Below are positions 27,001 to 30,263 of a stretch of DNA of 30,263 bases, in pieces. Origin of the DNA: a virus; IMG/VR virus record IMGVR_UViG_3300035204_000693, positions 1-30,263 of that record. One strand, given 5' to 3'. A program made the position numbers and the translations under genes. Positions within the stretch are counted from its first letter, which is position 1, and the number at the start of each line of letters is the position of its first letter. The notes below the pieces were generated by a model that did no database searches, had not been told where the DNA came from, and saw nothing but the letters and a program-made list of their open reading frames with translations.

Positions 27001-27398
27001 CCCATCTTCTCCATCCCTGAAGTTGTCTCGCCTAAAATTACATTAATGTCTTTGAGGCTTTTTTCTACATCGATTGTTGACTTAACAACCTCGCTCATCG
27101 CTCTAGCAACGCCGTATACAACACCAGCAGATGCGCCAAAGGCTAAAACACGAGCGTGAGAAGCATTTAGTGCTTTTGTGAATTCGTTGGCATTTGCAGT
27201 AGCTGCTGACAAGCCAGAGCCAAGCGCACCCGCTGCGTGTGCTCCTCCTCTCGCTCCTCCAGCCCCACCACCAATGTTGACATTTATTCTTCCAGCAGAC
27301 CTTTGGGCTGCTTGTACAGCCCTCCTAACATCCGCTGTCAGTCTTCTGGTATCAACCTTTGCGGTAACCGTAAATGTTGCAGCACTTCTAGTAGACAT
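15093..27398 (-). CDS. Giant tape measure protein with two embedded kinase-like domains (4101 aa)
   Basis: This tape measure protein sets tail length and is ejected during DNA entry. Residues about 85-440 resemble the TP901-type tape measure core (DVEKSLKDINVILGETTSG). Two kinase-like domains follow at about 690-1000 and 1235-1575. Near 1720-1860 there are charged coiled-coil stretches, and at about 1893-1975 Gly/Ala-rich hydrophobic segments that could insert in a membrane. Long helical regions continue to about 3400. Residues 3412-3487 resemble the lambda gpH C-terminal region (FADMANSILDNILNRALDFG). Three GE(F/Y)-type motifs occur near 3020, 3520 and 3930, and the end ITVNVSKKG...HREQRPGG is typical of tape measures. 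The ATG at 27398 has GGAATAAGG just upstream. At about 0.15 nm per residue a fully extended helix would reach roughly 600 nm; the globular parts make a shorter tail likely. Confidence 0.95.
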   Translation of the reverse strand: MSTRSAATFTVTAKVDTRRLTADVRRAVQAAQRSAGRINVNIGGGAGGARGGAHAAGALGSGLSAATANANEFTKALNASHARVLAFGASAGVVYGVARAMSEVVKSTIDVEKSLKDINVILGETTSGMEKMGHKLFQIAGQTGQTFRTVATAMTELSRQGLGTEQSLRRVKDAMILVRLTGMDAKSAVESLTAAINGFNEAGLNSTAVVNRMANVDAAFAVSSADLAEALKRAGSTAKEAGVSFNQLIAIVTAAQQNTARGGAVIGNAFKSIFTKIQRPRTLEMLEQIGIKTTKQGGQMKSTIQILDALSKKYDTLAHAQKSQITQLMGGLYQVNILKAAIRDLSGNYSIYNNALKVANQTTDQAIRRNEDLNKTLAALINETVQNFKEFAAAIGKSAVGPAIEGLFKGVNTIFKWFSSLDADSGIGKTLAGLFEGIGKALSGPGIAVGMALVTKLMGQFFGFLKTSVSSMLGLNSQAATQAKLQEQIHARLADNPRLIADMVSKGMNYAQVQNQILRGLREELVIRAQISKQVANLAAAGASAHVLAGVSRSASMRSSMPGATRSEGHIPNFNIRGAISEGIGAAMGGYKAGPVKTMSMPGLGKVTYNGAERVRHVPGFSQPFISPPRNSQAGRQHRKSSISQVGIDPYVPNFSPLPFASIRTTIPSHIGYGMSRKEQAEAMKSVANWAKTANPNDLIKIGKGVDGAFYGLEGLPFGIKAFHTKSLGSRSGTGPGTEFEMHGAGRNRGSILAGMLRGQKAAPHVGKEFRPGFQEGKHGKNYLEQAMIGGLGSLPPSVRDQVKRLMVRGGDVPTGIFSGSRYPVTPSLGLLPQAGIIKPMIQGVTVKDSHRKAMQHIMETGGNPLIAHSIGKRVYNWMERWPSKFMETKAMTGGAGLKTPFMPHDLHYENIMISNKGVKLAADYYRRTGGVPDRGQSLFQHDTDLLKMMAEGGHMHVVDPGHFMKMPMNANPAEYFKRIHPDKVGMDDFLKASNTAKMRSILNSMKKGEAPSQFGPLFGLNSYKGTNVTKTSGELTGIPGFAIPEGPLRWMVERYLLLKHKSQVAGASKIQPNLLMGRPSQRLEREKELLLIKINQAKQTGKGLAGTGRKLPELHEAVKIGDMVSIREWLVPTAQQRVRTVGGGTRNRGSWEESRAKSVSASTPFLPPIPKNAPAKIGLPPLPKPQTGKGDLLSISNLNKQSHDLGFLGTKMTPLEASLGADLNTLGIAKAVQQKGINAFTKVGGESAFGRVYKIEGTDYVVKIPRDWTGMAGKKYKELGIPDLGSKAGRWGFQSSELMQRVDKEILMNEVMRYTGNLGRSQTGILGALHKQKGKFTPQRLSSGVAYEEAWRLAAFDKLAVGGHKALGKGISQEGPMGGPHGGFIAPEGEAVLAQALAEVGAPIPGLPVGMNPYLPLSGATIKKSMDPRGAFKDIKDTPRYLDYPFEARKAIKNAFRKAYQTSVHNIKKSTNVDLWDLHGGNAMWRDLDDVYAMVDRAIAKGGTGYGFDGASLEKKILDYSMKGEGQNRNFQVVDLGSIRSGPTEIISKTTSPFERHFRFKQELGKYNHRPWEDVRSQAGNIDIHMFAGGHIPSFSPMSNAIAGEKLGISMSGGGGSPRVGYDPRVGAGVYTSSQGSLSSAINQHLAAGQPRSTLGSTGMGLQKMASQGKSGGHVPSFFTGSGDMDMGMMMGMIAMGFMGMQPGQGAEHKKLMQEAFDKAKKATKEAQSVYDNQNRDNDKNNKARVKVLNKEAHNVRVAENAFKNFDKMVNDLKGSGAKGMPVGGALPATGAGHAMRAWINAGSTGAPLSWAEQQRANAAQKVADARRERDQARQQAKRQAKQERQRARHAAANLGAAQVAEGEAKGAMAPKDPFTGKALPKGMKGMGIRALAGMNRFAMPLAFGAPMIGSMIGANMQQGNRQQRANAAATGGAVSALGMAGMGAMIGGMTGSSGGPAGIAIGAAVGLAAGGAMALNSYFDKLYDRGPELQVSAEQANKALNDFNNGIGQFTMSLTNYQTALLDTSGNVSPSDLSARRADVMETLMSVPKSERSNIMSSMYDPKALQAEGAKAQRRLQRDAEVSQQRADIYKEYKGSRQSTMGAIIDDAWEPESFIPIIGAILGPAMARARFFRSDLANVESAAMGPEFWDKSGNEQRLLLSQKALIGSKEGREKLGGFSDKYMTTLDFSDQKKNQQMLDTLTGIFNAPALKGNIYGSAVQAGSIRDAFETMGGDRESLSVMNVGDITAMGQSLMDALRGAMEVDAFTKIQENLIKTQQKHALDLAKAHEELTDAMGESLQELKNEIESLKTLTSGRESIKSGRLANKRGLKTAEMGFQMQLLQPFLGSEQGLGLQSAVNMAGILSKDTTSRQALDSGYKQGILGILTGAAGKSSANLSRAYSSAIEGDENRKTELQMKAEKTRPETQAVASLVAMVDKQIQQGAKNGEQLKEFVEYQIDNNAQLAALKDNSALRNQILHGMNRESESFSVEMIKQVQATEQQVRLLEQNNRYSELMLQHTQMLQHLGGLEDFTKGTHSTIERIDNLAHAIESSRSSIEPTIQRGRSALGIAEFLKNDMGQKIPAALMGTAVAGRAMQMSRAAQEAETRLGVNVPEWMKDPTSEKTLDAASFQIQSSLKEVLPQKLEEVKNELVRLGVDIARENQMQTQQQMAGFVAAMKTVWPNGQGATNPGLIALGTSIKNGFTSAIGASLRQQGGLAQATMLRGNIFQHQQKASEAGFRADAARTKTLGNVRRLQGLIGVMGAGSPHMTQGGALPKQWPFGAVTEQTPMAMLEARQHRLLENLSEYMGRITNKGENIYANKRLDVALSDYVSNMSTLAREMDEDDKAGTAQYGAEIKAMEELQKLVFDLTQGGQSEGLSSEYDQQIKIMNEANTALRTETANLNTVLSQLTGAIGAAAGRINTQGAVGNYYGTGRTHGISYNTGYTAPPQYGPSISDIPTIQQMDRDTKWKTQPKFQQGGMIGARSGMAFTGRNIGDRKSNLVMAEDGEYMLNRNAVAAIGGGDIRRGQQILSTLNFGGAPRKMQEGGPSGGGWGQRLGGFVSSPIQSIQKLHGQGTDFLADVIIDAAPKVNKALLSLQDGARKVGDVLEGVGDNLEKDMLEHPEKYRDEDGNVKEWAKPFYEKMEQERRDYNEKFNENVRGGFGHYGAVNEANTLKEVAEALDKLEARRLEIDKQLVARPADRALNAERMAIGLAYQQGSGKRANLRAGESDKRRAQIEKEAKAAAAVAALRAEGMRNFLTGAQGDAWGMLAPKLKGKEMTGPMGEKISGGRLSMSQLAGSWEESASALDLQTEAADNAATKQEFYNETMSRASKILEIVNERNLSVTQATKALQNEFKATAARMKMERGEISGRGYRGTQSQYYQGKVNQGTYGFGDMRGTFLSQFARNSTDDWQDLKDMVESTAVTFRQGFSQAFREFASGTKSSKEAFADMANSILDNILNRALDFGSENFMSYMFGQKFSQGGLVKGFSRGGRVKGPGSETSDSVAGLLSPGEFVVKASSAKRLGYGFLENINNKASIGGSFAAVVRNRIDYDDPKRPKTFTYNADPMLSVVGQTDTNNPQNQKKFQREEAFYTHKHNEHQREKRNKEKMDQFEKQQKQRMKAAYINAAMTITSGYAKSVGNTTGLGRFLNSAGGKMAVGAGFGSLMGGTEGAIMGGIGGLTAHAVGKFEQKAKAQEMAKQRKMFDKRVYEVLSDPKHKTKLANFQRQQGLIGQTQTQLDAIEIPGEKQRLQSLLDHYKKVPAGEDPFSWQAPVEKTAGQKLKEGWKGFKSGVKGFPGKAWKHSLGSEGIFTKGFWGGDHKGEVPFFRRGGMIRGFAGGGMFGGAQSLGLSNFSRMTPIDQLMGQPNVPDAALSMATPAFSNLAAGGEKAFARGGSVYGGDSEAVRLSNGEFVLNKDTVRNIGTDAAEALNRGDMIGFYSALGGGRIRGYASGGLVGEGANAPSGGSGLGGGFDAMNDNLVALLGAVEKLHSLEEASQDAAKTPRDDGAKVQGGGATRNISNNISITVNVSKKGTSTEVSSESQDVDSRGTESEQRDDRKEKEDNKRMSLMMEAKIMEVIHREQRPGGTLSD
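22674..23696 (-). other. Protein-kinase-like domain 2 inside the tape measure protein
   Basis: Residues about 1235-1575. The glycine loop is GGESAFGRVYKI (G1245-G1251), followed by YVVKIPRDW (K1264), and a C-helix candidate EILMNEVMRY with Glu 1306 or 1311. The catalytic loop is DLWDLHGGNAM (D1478, N1483), and the metal-binding segment is FQVVDLGSI (D1536). The DLHxxN form is typical of the aminoglycoside phosphotransferase and related kinase families. It is a clearer match than domain 1, with which it shares the same motif order. Confidence 0.8.
24399..25331 (-). other. Protein-kinase-like domain 1 inside the tape measure protein
   Basis: Residues about 690-1000. The order of motifs matches the kinase/aminoglycoside-phosphotransferase fold. 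There is a glycine loop GKGVDGAFYG (703-712), an ATP-binding lysine in GIKAF (K721), a catalytic loop PHDLHYENIMI (D906, N911), and a metal-binding aspartate in VVDPG (D960). The 49-residue gap between N911 and D960 is longer than usual and suggests an insertion. All key residues are present, so activity is possible. Boundaries are estimates and the substrate is unknown. Confidence 0.72.
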
Positions 27399-27426
27399 AC
27401 CTTATTCCAATTATAGGTAATTACAC

Positions 27427-28494
27427 TTAATCTTTGCCAACTCCGTGCAATTTTATAAGGTCCTGCATATTCAATTTACCGCCCTTTTCTTGAGCTTCTT
27501 TGCTTAAACTGATTGATTCATGACTATCTTGACCAATTCCCATTCTCTTAAGGTCGTCGTTCGAAGCCCCAACTAGACTAGTCCCTTGAGCACCAGATGC
27601 ATGTTTACTAGATTCGGCAGATTTTCCAGCTTTAGACTCTAATTTAGACATCGCCTCTTCAGCAGCTTTAGATTGCTCAAACCAATTTATCAATTCGTCT
27701 GGATCATCCATAAACTCATCTGGCGGTGGATTTTTTGATTGAGTAAGCACAGCTTTAAAATACTTACCCTGACCGAATAAAGAGATTTGATTAAAACTGA
27801 GTTCTACAATTGGTTTCCCATAAAAAATTAAAGGATTGTCGTCACAAAGATAAAAGTTATTTAGAAAATACGGCATAAGCGCAATTCGCTTCATGTTTCG
27901 CTCGTTAAACTTTTGATAAACTACGTTGTATACCTCAATTAGTTCCGAAAGGTTTTTTTCCTCTAAATGGTCAAACTCCTCATCCGAGAAAAACATTTCC
28001 TTACAGTCGTCCCCTTTGAATAGGCCAGTTTGCAAATGGTACTCGTTCGCTTTCTTGTCTGAGTATGTCTCCGCTGTATTACCTAAAAGCTCGACCCTTT
28101 TCTTTTTCAGCTTGAACAATTCTTCTTCTGTGTCGCCTATCTTCTGTTTCAATCCATCTTGTTGCGTTTTAATGAACATTTTTGATAGGGAAACCTTTAG
28201 ATTTTTTAAGTAAAATTCCAATTCTCTAATGGACTTTTCTTCTCCCTCTGTCCAAAGTTCCTCTTTAGTCAGGTAATCTATTCTTTCTTGTTCGGTGGGT
28301 AGTCCCTCTTTTTTTGCTTTTTCTAAAGCAGTATATCTAACAACATCAACCTTGTTAGCGTCCCTTGAGGAATTGTGCTTAACAAAGAAGTCTTGGCCAT
28401 CTCTACGTACTTTGGTGACCCCTTCAAGTATCTCTGTATAAATCAACCTAAGAACTTCTTTGGGGTAAGATTCTTTATTTTCTTCAGCGTTCAT
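27427..28494 (-). CDS. Probable tail assembly chaperone / tape measure partner (355 aa)
   Basis: The gene lies directly upstream of the tape measure gene, the place where gpT-type chaperone products are encoded. I choose ATG 28494 (MNAEENKESYPKEV). A GTG at 28509 is in frame, but it lies inside a terminator-like hairpin. The protein is highly charged and mostly helical, with a coiled coil near 90-140 (QKIGDTEEELFKLKKKRVEL). A more ordered core follows at 150-250 (YNVVYQKFNERNMKRIALMPYFLNNFYL), then a low-complexity tail rich in Ser, Ala and Gly. I do not recognise a named family; the chaperone role is inferred from gene order. It ends 28 bases before the tape measure start. Confidence 0.6.
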   Translation of the reverse strand: MNAEENKESYPKEVLRLIYTEILEGVTKVRRDGQDFFVKHNSSRDANKVDVVRYTALEKAKKEGLPTEQERIDYLTKEELWTEGEEKSIRELEFYLKNLKVSLSKMFIKTQQDGLKQKIGDTEEELFKLKKKRVELLGNTAETYSDKKANEYHLQTGLFKGDDCKEMFFSDEEFDHLEEKNLSELIEVYNVVYQKFNERNMKRIALMPYFLNNFYLCDDNPLIFYGKPIVELSFNQISLFGQGKYFKAVLTQSKNPPPDEFMDDPDELINWFEQSKAAEEAMSKLESKAGKSAESSKHASGAQGTSLVGASNDDLKRMGIGQDSHESISLSKEAQEKGGKLNMQDLIKLHGVGKD

Positions 28495-28501
28495 AAAAAA
28501 A

Positions 28502-28523
28502 CCCCACACTATTTCATGTGGGG
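28502..28523 (-). terminator. Terminator-like hairpin ending at the start codon of the 355-aa gene
   Basis: On the minus strand, TGTGGGG and CCCCACA arms form a seven-pair stem with an eight-base loop, followed immediately by seven T residues and then the ATG at 28494. This has the form of an intrinsic terminator or attenuator between the two chaperone genes. The GTGGGG arm could also serve as a poor Shine-Dalgarno sequence seven bases before the ATG, so the hairpin might limit both transcription and translation of the downstream gene. Confidence 0.65.
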
Positions 28524-28547
28524 ATTTGTTTTGTAGTTAACTAATAT

Positions 28548-29582
28548 TTATTTTTCACCTTCTGCCTTTTCGATTTCTTCCGTTTCTGACTCTTCTGTCT
28601 CGTTTCCCTCTTCGGGAGCCTCCTCTTCGGGAGCCTCCTCTTCGGGAGCCTCCTCTTCGGGAGCCTTCTCTTCAGAGGTTTCCTCTTCAGCGGTTTCCTC
28701 TTCAGAGGTTTCCTCTTCAGAGGTTTCCTCTTCCTTAGATTCTTCTTTCTCAGGCTTTTCTTCGGCAGACATCTCTTCTACTATCTCATCTATAATTTCT
28801 CCTTGCTCCTCGAAGTCTTCTTTTTCTTCTTCTGTTTGGGTAGCCAAGTTTGCAAAGTCTTCTTCTGTGGATGCTTTACCTACGTACCAAAAGCTTATGA
28901 AGTATGCGAATTTACGCATCACCTCCGCTGCGAACTCATCGGTTTCCTCCTGCTCCTCGATGGAGTCATAGATTTCCAATTTTTGTTCCACGTTACCGTC
29001 TCCAAAGTAATGTGATTCCACCACATCGCCGTCCTCCATCTCAACCGACTCCATAGCCAGCATAAGCGTCCACCACATGATTGTTTTGTTTCTGGCCCTG
29101 TTTTCTGCTGTTTGATCAAACACGCTTGACTGAGCAGATTCAAAATCTTGTATTCTTTGCTTAAGGTCTACTAGAGTTTTAACTACCTCCTTGATTCTCT
29201 CGTGTTCTTCTCCAGTGCGTTTAGCTTTGTCGGTTAGCGAAAGTCTTTGGTATTCGTTCTGTAGCTCGAACTGCGTAAAATACATAGCCGAATACCTGTT
29301 TTTCTCATCATCACTTAGCACCCCTCCATCATTTTCGAATCTTTTAGCTAAGAGGGCTCTAGTCATCATCCCTGCTTTAATCCCTTCTGAGAGCTTAACT
29401 CCATAGTACAACTCGGCTTCGTCATACATTTTCCTAGTGGGCTTTCTAATAAAGAAATTTCTCGCTTTATCTACCGTATTTGTCTTCGTGGTAGTGACTT
29501 CATTACCATCCTCGTCTGTTGAGGTTACGGTTTCCTTTTCCTCTACCTGATCGGTCATCGTAAACTTGTACAATTTCTTCAT
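28548..29582 (-). CDS. Probable tail assembly chaperone (gpG-like position) with acidic repeat tail (344 aa)
   Basis: The gene sits between the probable tube gene and the tape measure gene, where lambda encodes gpG. Residues about 1-235 form a helical, charged domain (RNFFIRKPTRKMYDEAELYYGV, KTIMWWTLMLAMESVEMEDG). The last 100 residues are almost all Glu, with EEETS and EEEAP pentapeptide repeats. An acidic, probably unstructured tail may bind the basic and hydrophobic tape measure before assembly; this is inference. The ATG at 29582 overlaps the stop of the 76-residue gene (ATGA), indicating coupling. No slippery site was found that would join it to the following gene. Confidence 0.62.
   Translation of the reverse strand: MKKLYKFTMTDQVEEKETVTSTDEDGNEVTTTKTNTVDKARNFFIRKPTRKMYDEAELYYGVKLSEGIKAGMMTRALLAKRFENDGGVLSDDEKNRYSAMYFTQFELQNEYQRLSLTDKAKRTGEEHERIKEVVKTLVDLKQRIQDFESAQSSVFDQTAENRARNKTIMWWTLMLAMESVEMEDGDVVESHYFGDGNVEQKLEIYDSIEEQEETDEFAAEVMRKFAYFISFWYVGKASTEEDFANLATQTEEEKEDFEEQGEIIDEIVEEMSAEEKPEKEESKEEETSEEETSEEETAEEETSEEKAPEEEAPEEEAPEEEAPEEGNETEESETEEIEKAEGEK
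28608..28734 (-). repeat. 15-bp tandem repeat encoding Glu-rich pentapeptides
   Basis: Eight consecutive 15-base units plus a partial ninth. Read on the plus strand, four units are CTCTTCGGGAGCCTC or one base away, and four are CTCTTCAGAGGTTTC or one base away. They encode EEEAP and EEETS repeats. Near-identity at the DNA level, including codon choice, suggests recent expansion by slippage or unequal recombination. Confidence 0.9.
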
Positions 29583-29809
29583 ATCAATGATTTTATATAA
29601 ATTTTCGTATTTTTAAAGTTGGCTCTCCCTCCAACTAACACAAAAAATTGGTTTTGTTTTTTTGGTTCCCACCTATCAAATTTTCGCAGAAAAGTTTTCC
29701 CCTTGATTCCTTTAACCGAATCAATTCGAACTCCGAAGTCTTGCTCAAGTTTTCTCTGTGTACTTTGATATTTAAGCCGTTCTTCGATGACATTTTCCAC
29801 ATCCCTCAT
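29579..29809 (-). CDS. Small hypothetical protein between tube and chaperone genes (76 aa)
   Basis: This 76-residue basic protein starts at ATG 29809, overlapping the stop of the preceding gene (ATGA), and its stop overlaps the next ATG in the same way. These tight overlaps support it as a real, translationally coupled gene. It has an N-terminal helix (VENVIEERLKYQSTQRKLEQ) and a short beta-like C-terminal part (QNQFFVLVGGRANFKNTKIYI). I recognise no family. Gene order would allow a role as a tail completion or assembly factor, but this is not shown. Confidence 0.6.
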   Translation of the reverse strand: MRDVENVIEERLKYQSTQRKLEQDFGVRIDSVKGIKGKTFLRKFDRWEPKKQNQFFVLVGGRANFKNTKIYIKSLI

Positions 29810-30033
29810 TTTAACTTAACGTCAAAATTTTCCAAATATTCCTCTAATTCCCTTACCGTATCGTTTCCGTGGTCAAGAATACGCTTCCTGTACCGCTGGA
29901 AATCATCTTCGCTGATATTATATCCATCAGCATTCATGTCCTCTAAAATAAATAGGAAATGCTTATAGAGGTTTTTAACCTTACGGTTTACCTGAAAAGA
30001 CAGAAATTTCTGATACTTATCCCTTTCTTCCAT
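29806..30033 (-). CDS. Small helical hypothetical protein, first gene of the chaperone operon (75 aa)
   Basis: The protein is helical and charged, without membrane segments. I choose ATG 30033 (MEERDKYQKF, 75 residues). A GTG at 30057 would add eight residues, but nothing resembling a ribosome site precedes it, whereas GGGGAAAGG lies about 12 bases before the ATG. TATAAT at 30041-30046 (minus strand) could be a promoter -10, which would place transcription start almost at the ATG, but no convincing -35 was found. The stop overlaps the start of the 76-residue gene. Function is unknown; it follows the terminator of the probable tube gene, so it begins a new transcription unit or depends on readthrough. 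Confidence 0.55.
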   Translation of the reverse strand: MEERDKYQKFLSFQVNRKVKNLYKHFLFILEDMNADGYNISEDDFQRYRKRILDHGNDTVRELEEYLENFDVKLK

Positions 30034-30091
30034 AACCTTTATTATACCTTTCCCCACTATATTCTACACATTTTGAGAAAGTCGTAGAAAT

Positions 30092-30117
30092 AAAAAAACC
30101 CCCCGGAAACCGGGGGG
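30092..30117 (-). terminator. Strong rho-independent terminator after the probable tube gene
   Basis: On the minus strand the arms CCCCCCGG (30117-30110) and CCGGGGGG (30106-30099) pair around a three-base loop. The stem can be extended by two AA/TT pairs, and seven T residues follow on the transcript. It lies 24 bases beyond the stop codon of the partial gene at the right edge. A strong terminator here fits an abundantly expressed virion gene. Confidence 0.92.
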
Positions 30118-30140
30118 TTGGTTAATGTTATTTAACTTGA

Positions 30141-30263
30141 TTACTGCTGTGCAGAAGCGTCTCTCTCCAAGTCCAAGTTGTCGTGAGCAACACCGCTCAT
30201 CCACAAGCCTTGGTTAGCTTGGTTCGGTCCACCAATTTGCGTAGCGAATTCGAACGTAACGCT
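30141..30263 (-). CDS. Partial protein, C-terminal 40 residues; probably the major tail (tube) protein
   Basis: The frame is open from the window edge to TAA at 30143-30141, encoding 40 residues that end MSGVAHDNLDLERDASAQQ. Too little is present for family recognition. Its place just upstream of the chaperone and tape measure genes, and the strong terminator right after it, both fit a highly expressed tail tube protein. The N-terminus lies outside the window. Confidence 0.55.
   Translation of the reverse strand, partial: SVTFEFATQIGGPNQANQGLWMSGVAHDNLDLERDASAQQ

Noticed and set aside
27410-27440. Promoter directly before the tape measure gene (TATAAT with TTGGCA)
   Set aside because: The spacer is 19 bases and the transcript would begin about five bases before the ATG, leaving no room for the ribosome site. 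The TATAAT is probably chance in AT-rich spacer.
28533-28560. Possible -1 ribosomal frameshift joining the two chaperone genes, as in lambda G/GT
   Set aside because: The downstream gene is in the -1 frame, but a TAA lies in that frame between the two genes and I see no proper slippery heptamer at the end of the upstream gene. The downstream gene has its own ATG.
30034-30070. Promoter before the 75-residue gene (TATAAT at 30041-30046)
   Set aside because: No convincing -35 at the right distance, and transcription would begin almost at the ATG. It is recorded in the gene entry but not called as a feature.

Overview
This window looks like the tail (virion structural) region of a long-tailed, siphovirus-type bacteriophage or prophage. 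I see no rRNA, tRNA, insertion sequence or CRISPR array. The phage call rests on a recognisable lambda-like set of tail proteins: homologues of gpM, gpL, gpK, gpI and gpJ in that order, a giant tape measure protein, and two probable tail assembly chaperones. The host cannot be read from the sequence. The moderate-to-low GC content and the GxGY...P beta repeats are common in marine phages, but that is only a hint.

Layout. (1) Positions 1-5220, minus strand: three consecutive virion proteins with related N-terminal domains (291, 279 and 1045 residues) and the start of a fourth gene. The 1045-residue protein also carries IPT/TIG-like domains and a matrixin-type zinc protease. (2) Positions 5221-5295: a short divergent promoter region. 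(3) Positions 5296-15053, plus strand: gpM-like, gpL-like (Fe-S cysteines), gpK-like (JAMM plus NlpC/P60), gpI-like (interrupted by a Hint/intein-like domain), gpJ-like, then two distal proteins with beta repeats and a coiled coil. (4) Positions 15093-27398, minus strand: a 4101-residue tape measure protein with two internal protein-kinase-like domains. (5) Positions 27427-30033, minus strand: two probable tail chaperones and two small overlapping genes. (6) Positions 30058-30263: a strong terminator and the C-terminus of what is probably the major tail (tube) protein.

How it fits together. Read along the minus strand from the right, the order is tube, chaperones, tape measure, as in lambda. 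The next block (M-L-K-I-J) then lies in the opposite orientation, convergent with the tape measure gene, as if it had been inverted intact.

The region carries several enzymatic or self-processing modules. They are a JAMM peptidase, an NlpC/P60 peptidase, a Hint domain whose +1 residue is Lys instead of Cys/Ser/Thr, a matrixin-like metalloprotease and two kinase-like domains inside the tape measure. The most striking possibility, which is inference, is that the tape measure doubles as an enzyme-delivery polyprotein: the kinase modules are bracketed by repeated GH(I/V)P(N/S)F-type motifs and could be ejected into the host with it.
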